This document shows positions 1-8,048 of a stretch of 16,564 nt of DNA, one piece after another. The DNA comes from Myxococcales bacterium (lineage in GTDB: Bacteria > Myxococcota > Polyangia > Polyangiales > Polyangiaceae). Each line of letters opens with the position of its first letter. The first letter of the stretch is position 1. The stretch is taken from positions 10,980-27,543 of the forward strand of contig PLXW01000010.1 of NCBI GenBank assembly GCA_003151595.1, written 5' to 3'. A program made the position numbers and the translations under genes. A model generated the notes under the pieces. That model saw only the letters and a list, made by a program, of their open reading frames with translations. It made no database searches and was not told where the DNA came from.

Positions 1-39
1 GAACTCCTCCTCGTACATCACCATCTGGGGATTGACCAT
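1..39 (-). CDS. 5' end of an unrecognised leftward gene (partial)
   Basis: The first 13 codons of a minus-strand gene run off the left edge and read MVNPQMVMYEEEF. The start at 39 is supported by a clear Shine-Dalgarno sequence, GGAGG on the minus strand (47-51), seven bases before the ATG. Too little is present to name a family. The peptide has no signal sequence and looks like the start of a cytoplasmic protein. The gene lies downstream of the M20 peptidase on the same strand, but an intrinsic terminator lies between them, so it probably has its own promoter in 52-180. I saw no convincing promoter boxes there. Confidence 0.6.
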   Translation of the reverse strand, partial: MVNPQMVMYEEEF

Positions 40-181
40 CCGACCGCCTCCGCAAGACTGCTTCTCGGCCGCGCGCTTCGTCGCCCGCGCGCTCATTCAA
101 AAGAGAGAACTTCGCACCGAAGCTATCCGACTCTCGCCACGCTCAGCAAGGTGAGTCCCGCGCCTCGCGGCTTTCATAAGT

Positions 182-203
182 GAAAAGGCGCGAAGCCCCG
201 CGC
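182..203 (-). terminator. Intrinsic terminator of the M20 peptidase gene
   Basis: Read on the minus strand, a five-base-pair all-GC stem (arms 199-203 and 188-192) with a six-base loop is followed within two bases by TTTT. It begins 33 bases past the stop codon of the peptidase gene, where a Rho-independent terminator would be expected. The stem is short but entirely G-C. Confidence 0.6.
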
Positions 204-235
204 GGGTAGAACGGGCGTCCAGTACGCGGTCGCGC

Positions 236-1675
236 TCAGTTTTCGCGGGCGATGAAGCCGCGAACCGCGTCGTAGAGCACGCGAAGGCCCCAGCGAAGCC
301 CGTCCGTGGGGATGCGCTCGTTGTCACCGTGGTACATGCGCGAAAAGCTCACGGCCTGGTGATCTGGGGATTCGGTATCGAAGCGAATCGGAGCGAAGCC
401 GTAGCACTTGGCGCCTGTGCGGGCGTAGGCGGTCGCGTCGGTGAAGCCGGGGATCATGTACGGCAGCGGGATGCCGGCGGGATCGTGCTTGCGGATCGTG
501 CGCGCGAGGTGCGCGAAGAGCGGCGTGTTGGGGCTCGTCTCGGTCGGCGCGCGCGAATCGAGGACCTCGAACTTCGCGCTCTTCCCGTCGCGCCCCATCG
601 CCGCGCGGAGCTCGCGAAGGAACTGCGGCTCCGACGACCCGGGGAGGACGCGCCCGTCGATGTCGACCGTCGCGCGCCCGGGGATGACGTTCACCTTGCG
701 CCCGGCGGCGACGACCGTGGGCGACGCTGTGTTCGAGAGCATCGCGCCGAACGATCGCTGCTGATCGGGATCGCGCACCAGGTAGTCGAGGATCAGCGAC
801 GCCACCTGCGGCGTCGAGAGCCGGCGCATCACGTCGCGCTGCGGCCGCGGGATCTCGCTGGCGATCTGCTCGATGAACGCGCTCACCACCGGCGTCGGAT
901 GAATCGGCAGACGCTTCTTCGACAGGCGCCCGATCGCGCGCGCGAGGCGATTCACCGCGCTCTTCGGATCGGGGAGCGAGCCGTGGCCGGGCGACCCTTC
1001 GAACGTCACGCGCGTCCAGCAGATCCCTTTTTCGGCGACCTGGATCGGATAGAACGTCCGCCCGAAGAGCGGCATCGAGAACGCGCCGATCTCGCCGAGC
1101 ACGTACTCGGCCTTCACCTGGTCGAGGTGATCGCTGACGAGGAAGAGCGAGCCCTGCGTGCACGCGGCCTCTTCGTCGGCGACGGCGGCGAAGATGAGAT
1201 CGCGCTGAAGCTGCGGTTTCTCCCGCGCGATCAGCGCCATCACGCACGCGCTCATCGCCGCCATGTGCTTCATGTCGATGGCGCCGCGGCCCCATAGCCA
1301 GCCGTCGTGGATCTCGCCGGCGAACGGCGGATGGGTCCATCGCGAGGCGTCGGCTTCGACGACGTCGAGGTGCGCGTTGAGCAAGAGCGGGCCTCTTGTC
1401 GTGTGATCGGCACCGCTGGCGCCGGATCCCTTTCCGTCGTTCGCGCGCAACCGCGCGACGAGGTTCGTGCGCCCCTTGGTCTTCTCGAACAGGCGCGGCT
1501 CGACGCCCGACGCGCGAAGAAACTCCGCGACGCGCTCGGCCGCCGGGCGCTCGTTGCCGTCACCCGGTTCGTTCGTCCCGCGGTTCACCGTCGGGATGCG
1601 CAGGAGATCCTGAAGCAGCGCAATGCAGCGGTCCCCCTCTGCTCGCCAATCGATTGTCTCCATGCGATGAACCAT
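236..1675 (-). CDS. M20/M25/M40-family zinc metallopeptidase
   Basis: A 479-residue cytoplasmic hydrolase of the M20 clan (carboxypeptidase / acetylornithine deacetylase / succinyl-diaminopimelate desuccinylase relatives), which cleave amide bonds using two zinc ions. The metal and catalytic residues are all visible: H102 and D104 in AHLDVV, the bridging D134 in GRGAIDMK, the catalytic pair E168-E169 in ADEEAAC, E195 in LGEIG and a C-terminal H449 in MYHGDNERI. The inserted dimerisation domain covers roughly residues 210-340, and the strand VNVIPGRATVDIDGRV is typical of the family. There is no signal peptide. The start could also be the ATG at 1663 (METIDW...); neither has a clear ribosome binding site, and conserved sequence begins just after. 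The substrate cannot be told from sequence. The start lies nine bases from a divergent lipoprotein gene, and a terminator follows the stop. Confidence 0.9.
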   Translation of the reverse strand: MVHRMETIDWRAEGDRCIALLQDLLRIPTVNRGTNEPGDGNERPAAERVAEFLRASGVEPRLFEKTKGRTNLVARLRANDGKGSGASGADHTTRGPLLLNAHLDVVEADASRWTHPPFAGEIHDGWLWGRGAIDMKHMAAMSACVMALIAREKPQLQRDLIFAAVADEEAACTQGSLFLVSDHLDQVKAEYVLGEIGAFSMPLFGRTFYPIQVAEKGICWTRVTFEGSPGHGSLPDPKSAVNRLARAIGRLSKKRLPIHPTPVVSAFIEQIASEIPRPQRDVMRRLSTPQVASLILDYLVRDPDQQRSFGAMLSNTASPTVVAAGRKVNVIPGRATVDIDGRVLPGSSEPQFLRELRAAMGRDGKSAKFEVLDSRAPTETSPNTPLFAHLARTIRKHDPAGIPLPYMIPGFTDATAYARTGAKCYGFAPIRFDTESPDHQAVSFSRMYHGDNERIPTDGLRWGLRVLYDAVRGFIAREN

Positions 1676-1684
1676 TGATACCGC

Positions 1685-2620
1685 ATGCGATGGACGCTCG
1701 CCGCGATCGTGCTCACGGGCGCTGCAGGTTCTGTTCTGTGCGCCTGCCGGCACCAACCGAAAGCCGAGCTCGCGCCGCCACCCGCGATCGATGCAGCCGC
1801 CGCGGAAGACGCCGCCCTCGCCTCGCGGGTCACGTGCGAGCCCGATCCCGCGTTTCCCGCCGTGATCGATCTTCCCGAGGCTTCGGCCGCGACCGAAGTG
1901 GAGCTCCTTCACGGTGTGCGCGAGATGCTCGTCGTCTCCGACTCCGAGAACCACGGCGCCGCGGTGGCCTATGCGCTCCCGAACGGACCGGCGCGATCGA
2001 TCACGCTCCCGCTCGACCCGGCGATGATCGACGACATCGAAGGACTCGCGTGGCGCGGCAAGCATCTCTATGCGCTCATTTCGGCCGGCTACGTCGAGCG
2101 CTTCACGCCCGACGGGAAAGGCGGGGTCACCCGCGACGGTCCGGCCTACCCGCTCGGCGCGCCTCCCTACGTCGCCTCGCACCTGCTCCTCCCGGGACAG
2201 CCGCCCGACTTCGAAGGGCTGTGCCTTCGCGGCGAGAGCTCGAACGCGCGATGCGCCGGCTACGCCGCGAGCCGCGCGTACGGCTGGCTCCTGTGCCTCG
2301 TGTTCGAAGGGGAGCGTCTGCGCGTCGACCCGGTTCATCCGCGCGTCGCGCTCCCCTTGAAGAAGCACGCGCTCAGCGACTGCGCGTTCGGAGCGGCCGA
2401 CGGGCCGGCGCGCGACGTGGTGCTCGTGGCCACGAACATCTACGACGGCTCCACGGTGTACCGCTTCGACGAGCGCACGAACGCGCTCTCGCCCATCGAC
2501 GCCCCCGACACCGCGAACGACGAAGCGGTGGCGATCGACCACGAGGGGCGTCTCTACCAGTTCATGGACGCGAACTCCGCGCAGTCGCCGTCGGTGCGCG
2601 CGGCGTGCACGGGTTGGTGA
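1685..2620 (+). CDS. Lipoprotein with SdiA-regulated/phytase-like propeller motifs
   Basis: A 311-residue predicted lipoprotein. Residues 1-20 form a signal peptide, and the lipobox L18-C19-A20-C21 makes C21 the likely lipidated residue. This fixes the start at 1685. A short Ala/Pro-rich linker follows. The rest carries three copies of a D-x-E-G-L-type motif (DDIEGLAW at 116, PDFEGLCL at 174, NDEAVAID at 278), a pattern seen in the SdiA-regulated and 'esterase-like phytase' beta-propeller families. I infer a periplasmic propeller fold, but no catalytic site is evident and the function is unknown. Several extra cysteines (51, 180, 190, 204, 233, 308) suggest disulfides. It is divergent from the M20 peptidase and convergent, ten bases away, with an outer-membrane-type protein. 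Confidence 0.75.
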   Translation: MRWTLAAIVLTGAAGSVLCACRHQPKAELAPPPAIDAAAAEDAALASRVTCEPDPAFPAVIDLPEASAATEVELLHGVREMLVVSDSENHGAAVAYALPNGPARSITLPLDPAMIDDIEGLAWRGKHLYALISAGYVERFTPDGKGGVTRDGPAYPLGAPPYVASHLLLPGQPPDFEGLCLRGESSNARCAGYAASRAYGWLLCLVFEGERLRVDPVHPRVALPLKKHALSDCAFGAADGPARDVVLVATNIYDGSTVYRFDERTNALSPIDAPDTANDEAVAIDHEGRLYQFMDANSAQSPSVRAACTGW

Positions 2621-2630
2621 GCGCCTGCGC

Positions 2631-3434
2631 CTATTCGATTCGGACCTGAAGCCCCACGCCGACGCCGAACGACTGCGCCCCCTGGTTGTCGTTGATCGAC
2701 GGGAAGAGGATCTGCGTCTTCAGATCGAGGGCGTGCGTGAACTGGTAACCGAGGCCGAAGCCGAGCGGCACGCTCACGTGGTTGTTCACGCTGTGGAAGA
2801 CGACGCCGCTCATCGGCCCGAGCCAGAGCTTCGCCGTCGGCTGGAACCAGAGATCGAACGGTGCGCTGAAGTACGTGTCGATCGGCGTGTTGAAGACGAC
2901 CGGCACGTAGACGCCGGTGTCGATGCGCGCGCGATCGCCGAGGTGAAAGAAGATCGGCACGCCGAACATCGCGCCGAAGCGCGCCCCCTGGTTCACCGGA
3001 AGGAACGCGCGCCCTTCGAGCGCCAGCTCCACGACCTCCGAGCGGACGACCGCGCCGCGAACGCGCAGCTCGGGGTTGGCGATCGTGGCGTTGCTCGTGT
3101 CGAACGACTGGCGATCGAAGAGTCGGCCGTACTCGTCGGCGTGCGTGAAGCGCGCGTCGTCGCCCATGCGGAGGCCGGTGCGAAAGCCGAGCTCGAGGCG
3201 GCTCACGGGCGACACCGCCATCTCGAAGTTCACGCCGACGCCCGTGGGGCTCACCGGCGGCGCGTAGTCGTGCGCGATGCCGAGCCCGAAGTCGAACGCC
3301 CAGTCGTGCTCGGGCAGCGTGATGTGACGCTCGACCCACGGCGGCGCGGCAGCGGCCGTTCCCGCGGAGACGAGGCCGGCGAGCGAGAAAGAGATCGTGA
3401 GCGCGACGGCGAGCGAAGTACGGGAAGTGCGCAT
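2631..3434 (-). CDS. Secreted outer-membrane beta-barrel-type protein, unknown function
   Basis: A 267-residue protein with a clear Sec signal peptide (MRTSRTS, a hydrophobic core, then GTAAAA before PPWVE). The mature part is rich in alternating aromatic/hydrophobic strands and glycine turns (FDFGLGIAHDY, LELGFRTGLRMG, FGVGVGLQV), as in small outer-membrane barrels. The last residue is Glu, not the usual terminal Phe, so barrel assembly is inferred from strand pattern only. The start at 3434 is chosen over in-frame upstream codons because AGAAGG lies about eight bases before it and it gives a compact signal peptide. No named family is recognised. It is divergent (68-bp gap) from the ligase-like gene and convergent with the propeller lipoprotein. 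Confidence 0.75.
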   Translation of the reverse strand: MRTSRTSLAVALTISFSLAGLVSAGTAAAAPPWVERHITLPEHDWAFDFGLGIAHDYAPPVSPTGVGVNFEMAVSPVSRLELGFRTGLRMGDDARFTHADEYGRLFDRQSFDTSNATIANPELRVRGAVVRSEVVELALEGRAFLPVNQGARFGAMFGVPIFFHLGDRARIDTGVYVPVVFNTPIDTYFSAPFDLWFQPTAKLWLGPMSGVVFHSVNNHVSVPLGFGLGYQFTHALDLKTQILFPSINDNQGAQSFGVGVGLQVRIE

Positions 3435-3502
3435 CGACGTGCCTTCTGCCGCGCGGACGAGGCGAGCGCAAGCACCGCTACCGTGACTGCAATGCGCTAC
3501 AC

Positions 3503-4444
3503 ATGGACGACGTGAGTCTCGGGGTGCGGCGTTCGTTCGGGATCGGCGCGCGGGAGCTCGCGGCGGCGTCGTGCGCCACGCTCGATCACGCGATCGGCGA
3601 CGAAGCGGAGCTGTGGATCGCGCGGCCGCGTGAGGAGGCGATCGCGATCGGCGCGTTCGCACGCGCAGACGGGATCGAGGGAGCGGCGATCGTCCGCCGC
3701 GGATCGGGAGGCCCCGCGGTTCGCGCAGGCGAGGGGACGTTGTGGATCGCGCTCCTCTTGCCGACGGTCTCGGCTCTCGTCTCGTGCGACGAGCCGCGCA
3801 TCGTGAACCGTTACGTGCGCCCGCTCCTCCGCGCGCTCACGAGGTGCGGCGCGCTCGCGCACTTCTTCGGCCGCGACTGGATCAGCGTGAAGCATCGCCC
3901 CGCGGCGTGGACCGGCTTCGCCCACGATCGCGCCAGCGGCCGCACCACGTTCGAAGCCTTCGTCGCCTGCGACACCCGCTTCGACGTCGCGCCGCGCGCC
4001 TCGTTCATGGGCAAGGAACCGGGCACGCTCGCCTCGATCCTCGAGGTGCCTTTCGACATCGCCCGCCTCGCCGACGCGATCGTCGCCTCGTACTCCGACG
4101 CCTACGGCCGCGCGGCGATCGATCGCGGCCCCGTCCCCTCGTTCGCGATCTCCCCTGACGACCCGCGCGCCGACCCCCCGTGGCTCGCCACCGTCGACGA
4201 AGTCATCGGCCCCATCGGCGCAGGCCCCGACGCCCGCGGCACCTTCCGCGTCGGCGGCGATCTCCTCGTCTCGCGTGACGCGCTCTCGTCGCTCGAGTCG
4301 TCCCTCGGAGCCACCGGCGACGAAGACCTCGCGTCGCTCATCGACGCTTCACTCGCCGCGCCTCACACCGCGATCGACGGCGTCCGCTCTCTCGACTCGA
4401 TCCGCGAAGTCATCCTCGCGGCGCGGTCTCAGAAGCGCGCCTGA
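3503..4444 (+). CDS. Lipoate-protein ligase A-like protein with altered active site
   Basis: A 313-residue cytoplasmic protein that resembles the LplA/BPL catalytic fold, whose members attach lipoate, octanoate or biotin to carrier lysines. Visible landmarks are R65-R66-x-S-G-G70 in VRRGSGGPAV (family RRxSGGGAV) and G123-R-D-W-I-S-V-K130 (family GRNDL-x-VK). The next block, which in LplA reads RKVSGSA with the catalytic lysine, reads AAWTGFA here (134-140), so alanine stands in the lysine position. The HHGTLL block is replaced by TFEAFVA. About 100 residues follow the catalytic-like region. The protein may be a non-catalytic relative, may use K130, or may do different chemistry. The start at 3503 has no strong ribosome binding site; GTG at 3512 is an in-frame alternative. 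The last 16 bases overlap the convergent porin gene. Confidence 0.7.
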   Translation: MDDVSLGVRRSFGIGARELAAASCATLDHAIGDEAELWIARPREEAIAIGAFARADGIEGAAIVRRGSGGPAVRAGEGTLWIALLLPTVSALVSCDEPRIVNRYVRPLLRALTRCGALAHFFGRDWISVKHRPAAWTGFAHDRASGRTTFEAFVACDTRFDVAPRASFMGKEPGTLASILEVPFDIARLADAIVASYSDAYGRAAIDRGPVPSFAISPDDPRADPPWLATVDEVIGPIGAGPDARGTFRVGGDLLVSRDALSSLESSLGATGDEDLASLIDASLAAPHTAIDGVRSLDSIREVILAARSQKRA

Positions 4445-5964
4445 AGAACCCCCGACCCCATGTCGATCTGCCGATCGGGCGCCGTCGTCCCGCTCTTGTG
4501 CACGTGATCGATCGCGTGGTCGTACTCCAGCATCGCCTGTAGCCACGGCGTGAAGTGCGCAACGCCCACGACGCCGAACGTGTCGCGCGCGTTCGAGCTC
4601 TGCGACGTGTCGGGCGTGTACTCGTCCCAGCGAACGGCGAGCGTCGCCCACTTGGTCAGGTCCTGCTCGGCGCGAACCCACACGCTTCGCTCCTTCATGT
4701 CCGTCACGCTCGACGTGATCGCCGCCGGGATCGTCGGCACCGCGAACGCGTAGTGCGTGCCCCGATCCATGTCCTGCGCGAACGTCACTTCGGCGAAGAT
4801 CTTCGTCGCGCCGACGTGCTCCGAGAACGTGTGGTGCAGATTGATCTCGCCGTTCGCCGCCCACCGTTGGAACTGCTTGAACCGCAGGTTCGCGACGTCG
4901 ATCGTCTGCCCAACGCCGTAGTACCCGCTCGCGCCGATCTCCGCCCAGTCGCCGAAGTCGAAGTACGTGCGCCCCACGAAGTCCTTCGCGCGGTTCAGAT
5001 CCGGATCGAGCGAGAACCCGGGCTCCCCTTCGGTCTGCCCGTTCACCACCGCGACCTGCAGGCCGAACGTGCGGCCGTCTTTCGCCCACGTCGTGTACGC
5101 GCGCGCGCCGGTGTCGAACTCGCCGGGCGTCATGTTCTGCTCGCCCCAGCTCCGCTCGATGAATGGGCGATCGGCGTCGCTCTGGATCACCTCGTAGCCG
5201 AACGGGATCTTGAAGATGCCCGCCGCGAACTCGGTCGTGACGAACGGACTCCAGTGCGCGATGCCCTGCGCTTCGACCTGCCGCGCGATCGTCCCCGTGC
5301 CGCCGATCGCGCCGCCGGCCGGCGTGGGATCGAACTCGAAGACGAGGCGCGTCCCTTCCGTCGGCATGAACTCGGTCTTCAACCGCGCGCGGCGCAGACG
5401 GAAGAACGTGCCGTTCGACGTCGAGCCGTTGGACCTCGCGATCGTGTCGTTCGCGCCGAGGTTCGGCGGGAGCGCGCCGGAGATCAGGTTCGGTGACGCG
5501 GCGGTGTTGTAGCTCTGGATGAGCATCTGCGGCTGGATGAACCCGCCGATGTGGAACTTGCTCAGCCACTCCGGCATCGACGAACCGCGCGTCGCTTCGT
5601 CGGCCGCGAGACGCGCTTCGAGCGCGCGCACGCGATCCTCGAGCGCCGCCGCTTCCTGCGCGCTCAACGCCGTCGCCAGCGCGGGCGCGACCCGCGGCGT
5701 CGTGATCGTCGTGGCCGGCTCGGGCAGGAGCGTCGCGCCGCTCGTCGAGGTCGACGGCGCGCCCGGGCTCGTCCACGGAGGGGGCGGCGGCGGCGGCACG
5801 TCGGGCGGGACGGGAGGCTTGGGCGCAGGCTCGGCTGGCGCCACCGGGAAGTGCATGGCCCTCGCGGGCTTCGGCTTGGGCTTCGGGGTCACGGCCTGCG
5901 CGTGCGCCACGAGCGACACGGAGGTGCAGCAAAAGAGCGCGCGTACGAGCACCGTCAGTCGCAT
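4429..5964 (-). CDS. OprP/OprO-type outer-membrane porin
   Basis: A 511-residue porin. The signal peptide ends at A20-H-A22. A long proline-rich linker (27-64, with a run of seven prolines at 57-63) and a short heptad coiled coil (about 100-125, ALEDRVRALEARL) precede the barrel, which starts near residue 136 with FHIGGFIQPQM. FFRLRRARLKTEFMP followed by LVFEFD is the signature of phosphate-selective porins O/P, and the protein ends in Phe (GVLQARF), as needed for BAM assembly. The family forms trimers; the coiled coil would fit trimerisation and the Pro-rich part could span towards the peptidoglycan. Substrate specificity is not readable. The start at 5964 (AGAGG just upstream, clean signal peptide) is preferred to 5988. 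It is 52 bases behind the HD-GYP gene on the same strand, so the two may be cotranscribed. Confidence 0.82.
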   Translation of the reverse strand: MRLTVLVRALFCCTSVSLVAHAQAVTPKPKPKPARAMHFPVAPAEPAPKPPVPPDVPPPPPPPWTSPGAPSTSTSGATLLPEPATTITTPRVAPALATALSAQEAAALEDRVRALEARLAADEATRGSSMPEWLSKFHIGGFIQPQMLIQSYNTAASPNLISGALPPNLGANDTIARSNGSTSNGTFFRLRRARLKTEFMPTEGTRLVFEFDPTPAGGAIGGTGTIARQVEAQGIAHWSPFVTTEFAAGIFKIPFGYEVIQSDADRPFIERSWGEQNMTPGEFDTGARAYTTWAKDGRTFGLQVAVVNGQTEGEPGFSLDPDLNRAKDFVGRTYFDFGDWAEIGASGYYGVGQTIDVANLRFKQFQRWAANGEINLHHTFSEHVGATKIFAEVTFAQDMDRGTHYAFAVPTIPAAITSSVTDMKERSVWVRAEQDLTKWATLAVRWDEYTPDTSQSSNARDTFGVVGVAHFTPWLQAMLEYDHAIDHVHKSGTTAPDRQIDMGSGVLQARF

Positions 5965-6016
5965 GGAACCTCTCTGCCGGAATATCACGAACGCGCGTGC
6001 GAGCCTTTATTTCAGG

Positions 6017-7981
6017 CTACTTCGCGATCGTCTCCCACACGCGCCCCTCGCGGAAAATCCGCACGAGCTCTGCGTCGAGGTGACCGTCCTTCACGCTGTA
6101 GCCGAGGATGTCGATCGCGCGATCGATCGGCACGGCCTTCTTGTACGGGCGATCGCTGGCCGTGAGCGCGTCGTAGATGTCGGCCACGGACATCATCTTC
6201 GACTGCACGGGGATCTCCTCGGCGCGCAGCCGATTCGGATACCCCGTTCCGTTCAACCGCTCGTGGTGCGCGCCGGCGATGAGCGGCACGCGACTGAAGG
6301 CCTTCCCCCACGGGATCCGCGAGAGGAACCGGAACGTGTGCGACACGTGGCTGCGGATCTCGTCGAACTCGCCGTCGGTGAGCGAGCCGCGCTTCACGCT
6401 GAGCGCCGTGGCCTCTTCGGTCGTGAGGAGCGTGTGAATGGCGCCGCGCGGATCGGTGTACGTCTCGCGCGCGATGGCGCTGATGCGATCGAAGTCGCCC
6501 GCGGCCAGCACCGTCGGCTCGTTCGCCGAGAGGATCGCGTCGAGCGCCTCGTCGAGCGCCTTTCGTTTCTTCGCCAGCTCCTCGTCGATGGCCCGCACGT
6601 CGCCGGCGCTCGCCCCTTGCTCCAGCGCGCGCACCTTGCGCCCCAGGAGGTCCGACTCGATCGATCGCGCGACGTAGTCGAAGCGCACGCGAATCAGCTC
6701 CAGCCGCTCGTCGTAGAGCTTCTTCGCTTTCGTGAGCACGTTCTCGCGCACGCCGATCTTCCCGAAGTCGTGCAGCAGGCTCGCGTACTCCAGCTCGCGC
6801 AAGTCTTCGCGCGAGAAGAGCGCGTCCTTGTACGGCCCGGTCGTCTCGGCATCGACGATCTTCGCCAGGCCGCAGGTGAGATCCGCTACTCGGCGCGAGT
6901 GACCGCTCGTCGTCGGGTCGCGCGACTCGATCGCCTCGACGCTCGCCTTCACGAACCCTTCGAACAGCTTTCGAATCTCTTCATAGAGGAGCGCGTTCTC
7001 CAGAGAGATGCCGGCTTGCGCGGCCACGAGGCCGAGGAGCTCTTCGCTTCGCTCGTCGAAGGCGACGACCTGATCCTTCACGTCGGCCGGCGTGAAGAGC
7101 TTCTTGTCGGGGTCCTTCTTCTTGTTGATCAGCTGGATGACGCCGATGACGTCGCCCTGCTGCGAGAGGAGCGGCACCGAGAGCATCGATTTCGTGCGGT
7201 ACTGAATGCGCTCGTCGAAGCTGCGATCGAACGCGAACGACGACCCCGCCGGGAGGTCGTAGACGTCGGCGATGTTGATCGTGCGCTTCTCGACCGCCGC
7301 GCTGCCGGCCATCGAGCGGCTGGTCATCGGCACCACGAACTCGCGGGAGTCGAACTGCACCGAGTCGTTCTGCGTGAGCTTGAAGCGGAGCATGCGCGCG
7401 GGCTCGCTCCCCTCGACGACGTAGATGCTCCCGGCGTCGGCGCCGGTGACGAAGCGGCTCTTCTCGAGGATGACGCCGAGCAGCTTGTCGACATCGCGCG
7501 TCGAGGTCATGGCGCGCGCGATGTTCACCAGCTCGCTCGACTCGTAGCGGTAGCGCGTGAGCCACTTGCCGCGTGTCTCGGCGCGCGCCTTGGCGTCGAG
7601 CAGCTCGAAGGCGCGGTGCACGGCGATCACGAGCTCGTCGTTCGTCGGCTGCGCCGGGAGGATCGCGCCCAGCCCGCGCGAGAGCGCCTGCACGATCGCC
7701 GGATCGTCGGGCCTCCCCAGCAGCACGAGCAGCGCGCTCGCTTCGGCGAAGCGCGGCGCGAACGGCTTCAACAGCTCGCGCGCGTGATCCCACACCGCGG
7801 CCGGCGCGACGACGACCACGTACTCCTCGCGCGCCAGCATCGTGAGCAGCGGATGCGGGCGGGTGACCGTCTCGCCGAAGAGGCGCGGATCGGTCTTCAG
7901 CGCGGCGAAGATCGGCTCGATGGGCCCGCGTGGTCCCATCGAGAGCGGCCCCTCCGCCTCGGCGTGCACGATCTCGGTCAT
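6017..7981 (-). CDS. Degenerate receiver-GAF-HD-GYP signalling protein
   Basis: A 654-residue cytoplasmic protein likely to hydrolyse cyclic di-GMP. Residues about 40-130 look like a receiver domain without its key residues: the third-strand position reads VVVVAPA where Asp is expected, and the Lys-Pro switch is AQP. A GAF sensor domain covers about 150-332. The HD-GYP domain runs from 340 with H361 (SGHSRRVA), H404-D405 (LLHDFGKIG), E541/H545 (EIRSHV), H572-H573-E574 and the G580-Y-P signature (NGTGYP), then D601 (ADIYDAL); all expected metal and signature residues appear present. Between HDFGKIG and EIRSHV lies an unusually long charged, helical insert (about 415-530). The start at 7981 has GGGGGA five bases upstream. 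It is divergent from pdxH (67-bp gap) and upstream of the porin. Confidence 0.88.
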   Translation of the reverse strand: MTEIVHAEAEGPLSMGPRGPIEPIFAALKTDPRLFGETVTRPHPLLTMLAREEYVVVVAPAAVWDHARELLKPFAPRFAEASALLVLLGRPDDPAIVQALSRGLGAILPAQPTNDELVIAVHRAFELLDAKARAETRGKWLTRYRYESSELVNIARAMTSTRDVDKLLGVILEKSRFVTGADAGSIYVVEGSEPARMLRFKLTQNDSVQFDSREFVVPMTSRSMAGSAAVEKRTINIADVYDLPAGSSFAFDRSFDERIQYRTKSMLSVPLLSQQGDVIGVIQLINKKKDPDKKLFTPADVKDQVVAFDERSEELLGLVAAQAGISLENALLYEEIRKLFEGFVKASVEAIESRDPTTSGHSRRVADLTCGLAKIVDAETTGPYKDALFSREDLRELEYASLLHDFGKIGVRENVLTKAKKLYDERLELIRVRFDYVARSIESDLLGRKVRALEQGASAGDVRAIDEELAKKRKALDEALDAILSANEPTVLAAGDFDRISAIARETYTDPRGAIHTLLTTEEATALSVKRGSLTDGEFDEIRSHVSHTFRFLSRIPWGKAFSRVPLIAGAHHERLNGTGYPNRLRAEEIPVQSKMMSVADIYDALTASDRPYKKAVPIDRAIDILGYSVKDGHLDAELVRIFREGRVWETIAK

Positions 7982-8048
7982 GACTTCCCCCGGTCCTTCC
8001 GTTCGCTCAGGGCGGCATTCTCCCAGGGATTAAGGTATCACGCGCTCA

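Noticed and set aside
121..160. Possible -35/-10 pair for the leftmost gene (TTGCTG ... TAGCTT, minus strand)
   Set aside because: The -10 match is poor and such pairs occur by chance; not strong enough to annotate.
97..327. 76-codon minus-strand open frame near the left edge
   Set aside because: It overlaps the peptidase 3' end and the terminator, lacks a ribosome binding site and shows no family features.
1676..2542. Longer N-terminus for the M20 peptidase
   Set aside because: The extension is antisense to the propeller lipoprotein and Arg-rich, with no family similarity.
6002..6018. AGCCT/AGGCT hairpin between the HD-GYP and porin genes
   Set aside because: Only five base pairs, it overlaps the stop codon and has no T-run, so it is not a convincing terminator.
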